Source: Eunapius fragilis (lineage: Eukaryota; Porifera; Demospongiae; Spongillida; Spongillidae). From it: a stretch of 64,000 bases of DNA. The DNA lies in the NCBI GenBank assembly GCA_963681505.1, contig OY811978.1, positions 3,902,382 to 3,966,381 on the forward strand, given 5' to 3'. The notes under the pieces are model-generated. The model ran no database searches and was not told where the DNA came from. It saw only the letters and a program-made list of their open reading frames with translations. A program made the translations under genes and the position numbers. How positions within the stretch are numbered: position 1 is the first letter of the stretch; each line of letters starts with the position of its first letter. This document shows positions 22,211 through 32,958 of this stretch, piece after piece.

Positions 22211-22503
22211 TACACCACTAGAACCAGACATGACCAAGTTGCTGGTTCAGCTTCAGGTGGCAAAATTGTACTCTATTGAATGTGCTGTATATATGTGCGT
22301 GTGTGCATGATGTGATGTGATGATTAATCTTTGTCGTTACTTAACTATTGATTAAGTCACGCCCCTTTTAATATTTGCGCACATCATCAAAAAAAAAAAA
22401 CCAGTTGGTCACCATATCAACGAGAAGAGGCTAAGTAATAAACGGAGGCAAACACAGTAGTCTAGCCCAGAAGGCATAAACTCTAAATGCGATATTAAAA
22501 ACT
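22211..22503. promoter_or_regulatory. 293-bp intergenic region between copies A and B
   Basis: This must hold the 3' UTR and polyadenylation site of A and the promoter and 5' UTR of B, unless B starts elsewhere. Visible elements are CACGCCCC (GC/CACCC-box-like, about 22360), an A-run at 22389-22400 and AATAAA at 22437-22442. No clear TATA box is seen near the expected position. Confidence 0.4.
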
Positions 22504-23026
22504 ATGAATGGTAGAAAAATAGCGAGAGGCAGTAATGCAAAAGGTAACTACCACGCAACGTCAGCTCAAGGCGAACTGGGGCGAAGAGATGAGAGGCACA
22601 ACAAAATCATAACTATTGGCATTTGCGCCATGGAGAAAAAGGTACGGTCTACGTATTGCGGAGAGCTGCGAGTCATGATTTGCGTGTTTACGCGGGAATA
22701 GACTTATGCCTGTCAGTACTAGTAAACGCTGTCACCTAGCGCGCCTTTTTGTTTGCAGGTGCTGGCCTCTCCCATGCATAGCATTCTAAGCAGGTTTCAG
22801 CTTCAGGACCATCAGCTTCAGGAGCATATCAAGGTTGTATACTTTTCTGATGACGTAATCCTAAACAAACCCATCGAGGAGTGGCCCCAGTGCAACTGCC
22901 TCATAGCCTTCTACTCCAAGGGGTTCCCCCTGGACAAGGCCATAGCCTACGTGAACCTCAGACACCCTTTTGTCATCAATGACCTCGAGATGCAGTACAG
23001 CCTCATGGACAGGTGAGTCAATTGTA

Positions 23027-23062
<36 letters not shown>

Positions 23063-24666
23063 ACACACACACACACACACATATATACACACATGCACAC
23101 ATTACGCATACACATACACACATTACACACACATATTCACACATACACACATGCACGCACATACACACACACTCACACACATATGCCTTTTCTTCTTCTC
23201 ATTTCCAGATGTAAGGTGTATGAAATCCTCACTCATCATGGTGTAGAGGTACCCAGGTATGCTGTTCTCAACCGTAAAGATGGCGACGATACCTCAGGTA
23301 TGAGATCCTTACAGCATACACATATTATGTGTGCAATTTGTCTCCATGGCTACATTATGGTATTGAAGTTAATTTAACTCAAGCCATGCTATTAAATGTT
23401 ATTAAAATCAAGCTCTTATTGTTTAAAATCTGTATCACTCATCTAGGTGTGAATTTCAGCGAGGTAGATGACACAGTGGAGGTTGGAGGAGTTGTGTTCC
23501 ACAAGCCCTTTGTGGAGAAGCCAGTCTCTGCTGAGGACCACAATGTGTACATCTACTTTCCCTCAGACTATGGGGGCGGGTCACAGAGGCTGTTCAGGAA
23601 GGTACCCAGGGGTGAAGGTGGAGGAGGAGGAGGAGGAGGGAGAGGGAGGGGGAGGTGGGTGTGGTAGTTGATGTGGAGATAACCATGGTTACACCTCTTG
23701 GGCAGAGCATGGACCACAGCAGCCAGTACTCTAGGGAGAGCAATGTAAGGAATACAGGGTCCTACATCTATGAGGAGTTCATGGCCACCGACGGGGCAGA
23801 TGTGAAGGTGTACACAGTGGGCGTGGACTACGCACATGCTGAAGCCAGGAAGTCCCCTGTGAGTGGGCAGAGTCTGTAGTTGCATGTGTCTTACACACCG
23901 CTCTCTGAATGCGCATATGTGTCTTGAGTGGAGGGGATGGGACCAGACAACAGCAGCATCACTGCATTGTTGCACACAGTGCACTACACATGCATACAAC
24001 ACGTGTGTACTCACATAAGCACACACATGCACAACGTACACATACAGCACACACATACATGACACACGTACACATTCACAAGTACTCTGCCATGTGGGAG
24101 CCAATATTGAGTTGTGCCTTGTTCCCCCTCCAGGCCCTGGATGGGCGTGTGGAGAGGGATGACTTGGGTAAGGAGAAGAGATTTCCTGTTCTTCTGACAG
24201 CTGCTGAGAAGCTGATAGCTAGGAAGGTGGTACTTGCATTCAAGGTTAGCACACCACATGATAGGGGTGGGAGGAAGGGGGGGGGGGGGTGCTTACATTG
24301 TGGCTATGGCAGGAATAATGAGGTGTCAGGTCACATGATGGTAGGAATAATGAGATGTCAGGTCACATGATGACAGGAATAATGAGGTGTCAGGTCACAT
24401 GATGGCAGGAATAATGCAGCTCATCAGGTCACATTATTGATGCTTTGGAGGGGTGGTAGGGAGGGTGGGGGTCGAGGTCATGTACCCTGAACCATTGATA
24501 ATTAATTATAATTTTATTGCACCTACTACATTCCCCTCCTGCAGCAAACAGTGTGTGGGTTTGACCTGCTGAGAGCCAATGGGAAGAGCTATGTGTGTGA
24601 TGTGAATGGATTCAGCTTTGTAAAGAACTCTCAGAAGTACTATGATGACTGTGCCCAGATTCTACT
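22504..24666 (+). CDS. PPIP5K: Copy B exons 1-7: ATP-grasp kinase domain
   Basis: Exon 1 (22504-22641) ends in GICAMEKK, the basic pair expected near the substrate pocket. Exon 2 (22759-23012) reads [18 protein letters not shown] and [18 protein letters not shown]. Exon 3 (23209-23297) reads [20 protein letters not shown]. Exon 4 (23447-23601) has [18 protein letters not shown]. Exon 5 (23706-23858) has [13 protein letters not shown] and AEARKSP. Exons 6 and 7 end in [11 protein letters not shown]. All signature residues of the family that I can recognise are present. Confidence 0.92.
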
Positions 24667-25130
24667 GTGAGTGCTAAGGTGGTCTGTGCGCTAAGGTGGT
24701 CTGTGTGCTAAGGTGGTCTGTATGCTAAGGTGGTCTGTGTGCTAAGGTGGTCAGTGTGCTAAGGTGATCTGTGTGCTAAGGTGATCTGTGTGCTAAGGTG
24801 GTCTGTGTGCTAAGGTGGTCTGTGCTAAGGTGATCTGTGTGCTAAGGTGGTCTGTGTGCTAAGTGGTCTGTGTGCTAAGGTGATCTGTGTGCTAAGGTGG
24901 TCTGTGTGCTAAGGTGGTCTTTGTGCTAAGGTGGTCTGTGTGCTAAGGTGGTCTGTGTGCTAATGTGGTCTGTGTGCTAAGGTGATCTGTGTGCTAAGGT
25001 GGTCTGTGTGCTAAGGTGGTCTGTGTACTAAGTTGGTCTGTGTGTGTGTGGAGGTGCATGTACCCAGTGCCTACTGTGAGTGTGCTAAACTTGTCTGTGA
25101 ATGCTAAGGTGTGTATAGGAGTGTGTGTAG

Positions 25131-25163
<33 letters not shown>

Positions 25164-28100
25164 TGACCAGTGGATCATCCAAAAGCCGCAGGTGTGCAAT
25201 GTGTTCTGTTTCTAGTGCAGAAAATGTTGTTTAGTATGTTAGCAATGTTTACATATTACATATTTCTTCCTGTTGACTGATGTGGTTTGTGGGGGCTGTA
25301 AACTAATGCTTTAATACTGTGGTGTTTTATCCCTTCCCTACCCCACCCCTTTGCTCCCTGATGTGCAGCCCAACCCCCTTCACTATCCCTCCACCCCTTC
25401 ACAATCCCTCCACAATCCATCCTTTCATAATCCCTCCATGCCCCCTCCACAATCTCTCCATGACCCCTCCACTTCTCTGAAAACTGTATTTTAAAAGTAT
25501 TTGTCACTTATAGTGATTTGGAACAGACAACCTCTGTTGTTAGTACTACATGTATGTTGCCTGCTGCTGCAGTGTCCACTAGCTCCTGCTGCAGTGTCCA
25601 CTAGCTCCTGCCGCAGTGTCCACTAGCTCCTGCCGCAGTGTCCGCTAGCTCCTGCTGCAGTGTCCACTAGCTCCTGCCGCAGTGTCCACTAGCTCCTGCC
25701 GCAGTGTCCACTAGCTCCTGCTGCAGTGTCCACTAGCTCCTGCTGCAGTGTCCACTAGCTCCTGCCGCAGTGTCCACTAGCTCCTGCTGCAGTGTCCACT
25801 AGCTCCTGCCGCAGTGTCCACTAGCTCCTGCTGCAGTGTCCACTAGCTCCTGCCGCAGTGTCCACTAGCTCCTGCCGCAGTGTCCACTAGCTCCGGCTGC
25901 AGTGTCCACTAGCTCCTCCCGCAGTGTCCACTAGCTCCTGCCACAGTGTCCACTAGCTCCTGCCACAGTGTCCACTAGCTCCAGCTGCAGTGTCCACTAG
26001 CTCCTGCTGCAGTGTCCACTAGCTCCTGCCGCAGTGTCCACTAGCTCCTGCCACAGTGTCCACTAGCTCCTGCCGCAGTGTCCACTAGCTCCTGCCGCAG
26101 TGTCCACTAGCTCCTGCCACAGTGTCCACTAGCTCCTGCCGCAGTGTCCACTAGCTCCTGTCGCAGTGTCCACTAGCTCCTGCCGCAGTGTCCACTAGCT
26201 CCTGCTGCAGTGTCCACTAGCTCCGGCTGCAGTGTCCACTAGCTCCTGCCGCAGTGTCCACTAGCTCCGGCTGCAGTGTCCACTAGCTCCTCCCGCAGTG
26301 TCCACTAGCTCCTGCCGCAGTGTCCACTAGCTCCTGCCACAGTGTCCACTAGCTCCTGCCGCAGTGTCCACTAGCTCCTGCCACAGTGTCCACTAGCTCC
26401 GGCTGCAGTGTCCACTAGCTCCTGCCGCAGTGTCCACTAGCTCCTGCCGCAGTGTCCACTAGCTCCTGCCACAGTGTCCACTAGCTCCTGCCGCAGTGTC
26501 CACTAGCTCCTGCTGCAGTGCCCACTAGCTCCTGCTGCAGTGCCCACTAGCTCCTGCCGCAGTGTCCACTAGCTCCTGCTGCAGTGTCCACTAGCTCCTG
26601 CCGCAGTGTCCACTAGCTCCTGCTGCAGTGCCCACTAGCTCATATTTCTGCTTGGCTCAACCGCCTGGCAGTTCTATAGAGAGAGCACATTAGATTGGTA
26701 GCCTACATGTTCCCTTGTACATAGGTATTTTATTTCCAATTGTAACATTTAATGCAGGAGAGGGGAGGAGGTTGGTGATTGGAGTGTGTAGTGAACCCTT
26801 CTCTCCCTCCCTCTCCATATGCAGGGAGATGATCACAGCCAGGCTGGCTCCTGAGTACATCCCACGGCTACCCTCCTCTGCCCAGAGCACAGCTGTGGAC
26901 ACACCTACTCCACTGTCCACAACTGGTGGGAGCATGTACGTGTGAGATGGGCAGGGAGGGGAGGGAGGGAGGGGCTGAGGGGGAGGGTGGTTCAGCATTG
27001 GGGCGCTTGCAATGCCTTGAGCCACACATTATGTCCATGGAATGCTGTACATGGATGGTTATATGTGGTGATTGTATATGGGTGGGGGAGCCTAGGGGGA
27101 GGGGATAACCCGGGGGAGGGGATAACCCGGGGGGGGGGGGGGGGGGGGGGGGGGGCAGCTCCCTAAAGTGTGCCATTGTCATGAGAGGCTGATCGTGTCA
27201 TATTCTGGTGGACAAAAAACCCGCATCTGTTGCCTGTTGATGCTTCTGAATTTCAGGCATGCATGGTGTTTGTCTGCTGGATTATCAGGAAAAGGGTCTA
27301 CATTTAATGCATGGTTCTACACAGGTATCGCAACCATTTATTTTGCCTTGATCAGCACACTTGGAGCATGTGTACCAAATGTGACTGAGCCGATCCTCTG
27401 ACCATCCCCTCACCTCCCTCTGACCACCATCTCGTCACCTCCCTCTGACCACCATCCCCTCACCTCCCTCTGACCACCATCCCTCTGACCACCATCTCCT
27501 CACCTCCCTCTGACCACCATCCCTCTGACCACCATCCCTCACCTCCCTCTGACCACCATTCCCTCACCTCCCTCTGACCACCATCCCTCTGACCACCATC
27601 CCTCACCTCCCTCTGACCACCATCCCTCACCTCCCTCTGACCACCATTCCCTCACCTTCCTCTGACCACCATACCTCTGACCACCATCCCTCACCTCCCT
27701 CTGACCACCATTCCCTCACCTCCCTCTGACCACCATCCCTCTGACCACCACCCCTCACCTCCCTCTGACCACCATCCCCTCACCTCCCTCTGACCACTGT
27801 CCCCTCACTTCCCTCTGACCACCATCTCCTCACCTTCCTCTGACCACCATCCACTTACCTCCCTCTGACCACCATTCCCTCACCTTCCTCTGACCACCAT
27901 CCCCTCACATCCCTCTGACCACCATTCCCTCACCTCCCTCTGACCACCATCCACTCACCTCCCTCTGACCACCATTCCCTCACCTTCCTCTGACCACCAT
28001 CCACTTACCTCCCTCTGACCACCATTCCCTCACCTTCCTCTGACCACCATCCCCTCACATCCCTCTGACCACCATTCCCTCACCTCCCTCTGACCACCAT

Positions 28101-29519
28101 CCACTCACCTCCCTCTGACCACCATTCCCTCACCTTCCTCTGACCACCATCCACTTACCTCCCTCTGACCACCATTCCCTCACCTCCCTCTGACCTTTGC
28201 TCACCTCCATGCAGGCAGGAGCTGCGGTGCGTGATTGGCATCATTCGCCATGGAGACAGGACTCCCAAACAGAAGATGAAAATGGTGGTCACTCACAGGA
28301 AGTTCTTCAAGTTGTTTGAGGAGCTCAACGGATTCAAAAATGGTCGTCTCAAACTGAAAAGGCCAAAGCTTCTGCAGGTGAGTCCTGCTAGACATGGCTG
28401 TGACCTTAAGCTTGGTAGGAAGGCTGTTATATAACCTGAGTTCTGCAATGGTTTGGTTTGTGTGGTTAAGTGACAAGTGTTATGAATTTAATGTTGTGTT
28501 TTTATGCACATTTGTCAGTTTTCTCCTTTGACATTTTTTGAAACAGAAAGTGTTGGATATTGCCCGCTACCTTCTGGAAGAGGTGGAGAAGAACAGGGGG
28601 TTCCCCTTAATAGAGGAGAAGGTCCATAAGCTCCAACAACTCAAAGCAGTGCTGGAGATGTAAGGAGGGGGTAGGGCTGGAGATGTAAGGAGGGGGTAGT
28701 GCTGGAGATGTAAGGAGGGGGTAGTGCTGGAGATGTAAGGAAGGGGTAGTGCTGGAGATGTAAGGAGGGGGTAGTGGTGGAGATGTAAGGAGGGGGTAGT
28801 GCTGGAGATGTAAGGAGGGGGTAGTGCTGGAGATGTAAGGAGGGGGTAGTGCTGGAGATGTAAGGAGGGGGTAGTGCTGGAGATGTAAGGAGGGGGGGTA
28901 ATGCTGGAGATGTAAGGAGGGGGGGTAATGCTGGAGATGTAAGGAGGGGGTAGTGCTGGAGATGTAAGGAGGGGGTAGTGCTGGAGATGTAAGGAGCGGT
29001 CGCTTGGTTATGTGTATATACCATGCTTTGTTGTGATCCTGTATACTTATATACTGTCACTGTACTCTTGATCAGCTGTGCTCGCTTATGTGAACGAGAA
29101 GATATGTGGGTTTGCTTGTGGTCTGTAGTGCATGTGTAAAGTGCAGCAGAAAATGACACACTTCTTACATCTTCGTTTCCATGCATACACTTCAGGACGT
29201 AAATGGCATGAAAGCGTTTTCGTATAAAACAGTAATGTGCTGGCGCATTGTACCTGGTTGAAAAGATGGCCATTAGAGCGTTGTAAGCAAAGTGAAATAA
29301 AGACGTGCATAGGCTTTAATTACATATGCTTTGGAGGGTCCAGGCAGTAGTTAGCAGACATGGTATATGACACAATGTTTATTGTCAGGCTTGCTTACCT
29401 ACTCCTCCACCCATCAGGTACGGCTATTTCTCAGGTATCAACAGAAAAGTTCAATTCAGACTTCTTCTAAGGAGACCAGGAGATAGGCGTATGTCATCTT
29501 GCATGCACGCGCGTGCGCG

Positions 29520-29575
<56 letters not shown>

Positions 29576-32500
29576 TGCGTGCGTGCCTTGTACATGTATT
29601 TGGATGCAGTAGAGAAGGGCACTACTCTATGTCCTCCCTCACATTTCCCTCCTCCCCTCCTCCCTCTCCTCCCCTCCTCCCTCTCCTCCCTCCCCCCCCC
29701 TCCCCCTCCTATCCCTGGCAGGTCCCCAGCTGCTCCTGATCTTGAAGTGGGGAGGTGAGCTGACCTCTGTTGGACAGAGACAGGCCGAGGAGCTGGGGAG
29801 GGCCTTCAGGTGCATGTACCCCGGGGGTGAGGGGGAGTACGCCTCCCTGCCCGGGTCTGGGTTCCTCAGACTGCACAGCACCTACCGTCACGACCTGAAG
29901 GTGTATGCCTCTGATGAGGGCAGGGTACAGATGACCGCCGCTGCATTCACTAAGGTATGCATCTACATTTTAAATTTTGTTCCATAAAAGTGATTTTTTT
30001 GGCTAAATATATGAGAGAAAGGATAGTTTTAAAGTGGTAAAAAGCCTTTGCGGTAGTCGGCAAGGTTTTCCTTAGCATATTTTGGGGGTCTTTTCACGTC
30101 TGCTACAACAAGACAGGAATGTATGTTACACTGCAATGTTACTTTGGGTCTAGCTGTGGAGCAGGGGGCAGTGCGTGTACACATTGGGTCTAGCTGTGGA
30201 GCAGGGAGCAGTGCGTGTACACATTGGGTCTAGCTGTGGAGCAGGGAGCAGTGCATGTACACATTGGGTCTAGCTGTGGAGCAGGGAGCAGTGCGTGTAC
30301 ACATTGGGTCTAGCTGTGGAGCAGGGGGCAGTGCGTGTACACATTGGGTCTAGCTGTGGAGCAGGGAGCAGTGCATGTACACATTGGGTCTAGCTGTGGA
30401 GCAGGGAGCAGTGCATGTACACATTGGGTCTAGCTGTGGAGCAGGGGGCAGTACATGTACACGTTATAGGTATATCAGTTGTAATGAACTTTGCTGTAAT
30501 ATGGGTGTCTCTTAGAGGGGAACAGCTGTCTAGTAATAACTGTCGTTCATTTCCTGTTATGCCAATATGTGTTGGGTGAGCCTTCTGGGTTAAATTGTTT
30601 TGATTAGATAACCATCAGATTCAAAAGATCCAAATAAATACATTTCTAGTGTGATGTGGTTACATCACTTCAGTTTAGCAGTATTGTAGGCCAAATGGGT
30701 GTGGTGTGGTATTCTACTTTTACAGATGACCCAATCAGAAATTATATTTAGTGTTACAATGCATACATGCCATGTAATTAATGACTCAGAGCGGGTTAAG
30801 TCATAATGTGAACCTCTGGGACTAGACATCATGGATCACACAATCTATTTTCTTCTACTCAATATACAATAATTGGTGACACATATACAGCTAACCTTAG
30901 GTTCTCATATAAGCAGCAGCTAAGTGGGAACAGATTATCACCTACTGCGTAATCTTACATATGTACTTGTGCTAATTAGAGCACCTTAGAACACCTTTCT
31001 TTGTCCCAGGGATTGGTCTGGATATAGGGTTACTCCAATGACATTCTGTACTCCTTGACCACCCCCCCTCCCTAGGGACTTCTGGAGCTGGAGGGGAATG
31101 TTGCCTCTGTACTGGTCCACCTGGTGAAGAGAGACCAGCATGCGACGGCCATGTTGGATCACTCCGCCACTGATGCAGGGTCAGTGAAGAGCACGGTGAA
31201 GGAACGTCTGGACGAGCTCCTCATGATGCCAGGGGACATCACTGACGACCTAGTGAAGGAGGTGTGTGTGTGTGCGCAATAGGTGCTGTGCCATTTTGAG
31301 GCATTACACGGGGGCTTTCTGATTTTCACAGCTGATACCAACCAACAGCATATCTCAGATCAAGGCGCTCAAAGCTGTCAGGAACCTCCAGAGGGCGTAC
31401 GAGGTCCTGTACGATAAGATTAGGGTTCTCATGAACGACCTCAGAGTCGCGTCTGTGTGCGGGTCAAAGGTCACCCTGTACCACGAGGAGACTGTTGACA
31501 TGATGATCAACAGATGGGGCAAACTGGAGAAGGTAACTGTCCATGTAGTACCATCACTGTACACTCCCTGTACCATCACTGTACATGTCACTGTAGGCAT
31601 CACTGTACACTCCCTGTACCATCACTGTGGACATCACTGTATACATCACTGTATACATCACTGTACACATCACTGTGGACATCACTGTATACATCACTGT
31701 ACACATCACTGTATACGTCACTGTATACATCACTGTGGACATCACTGTATACATCACTGTATACATCACTGTACACATAAATGTTTACATCACTGTACAC
31801 ATCACTGTACACTCCCTGCACCATCACTGGACACTCCATGTACCATCTCCCTGTACGCTCCCTGTACCATCACTATATCACCACGGTATGCTCCCTACAA
31901 TATCTTTGCATACTTTTTTGTGTGGTTCATCACTGTATGTACCAACCATCACTGTATAATCTCTCCTTTACATGTCTGCTGTAGGCATAAGCCATTAACT
32001 ACTTTTACAGTCCTAAGGCAACGTCTTGTAATGCTTTTAGTTTGTGCAATGATATAACAATCCATTTTTTATTGGCGGGTGCATGTTCACCTTCCCACCC
32101 ACTACCCCTCCTCACACTCACCTTCCCACCCACTACCCCTCCTCACACTCACCTTCCCACCCACTACCCCTCCTCACACTCACCTTCCCACCCACTACCC
32201 CTCCTCACATGTTCACCTTCCCACCCACTACCCCTCCTCACACTCACCTTCCCACCCACTACCCCTCCTCACATGTTCACCTTCCCACTAGCCCGAGGTA
32301 CACAATTTCACTCCTGCACTGTTTTTTTGCAGGACTTCAAAACACCAGATGGAAAGTTTGACATCAGCAAGATACCAGATATCTATGACTGTGCCAAGTA
32401 TGACCTTCTCCATAACAGGTACACACGTCTGCACGTAGTGGAACACGCATCTATATAATAAGTGCACGCTGTATTCCCTTCAGTCAACTTGGTCTGTGCA

Positions 32501-32867
32501 GCTTGACCGAAATCTATCGTAGTTCTATGTATTTAGCAGACATTGTCATTCCACAGGTAAGTGACACTTGTAGTGAAGTAGCCCTTCCTCCTTCCCCCTC
32601 CCCCCCTTCCCAACCCTCCCTATCATAATACCCCCACCCCTAACCTTACTTCACTCCACCCCATCACTCTGCAGGAGTATGGTATCACTGTGGACGAGAA
32701 GCTGAACATAGCCACTATGATATGTCAACCATTTCTCAAGAAGATACAGGCAGACTTCAACCGTGTGGTCAGTAATGAAGTCTCGGACATTATCCATAGA
32801 CTGGACCCTCAGTATGTGAGGTAGTTTTTCCCCTATCCCAAAGTTACTTAATGAAGCTGCACACAAT

Positions 32868-32901
<34 letters not shown>

Positions 32902-32902
32902 T

Positions 32903-32958
<56 letters not shown>

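Noticed and set aside
24667-26641. CRISPR-like appearance of regularly repeated units
   Set aside because: Units are contiguous with no unique spacers, and the genome is eukaryotic; these are minisatellites.
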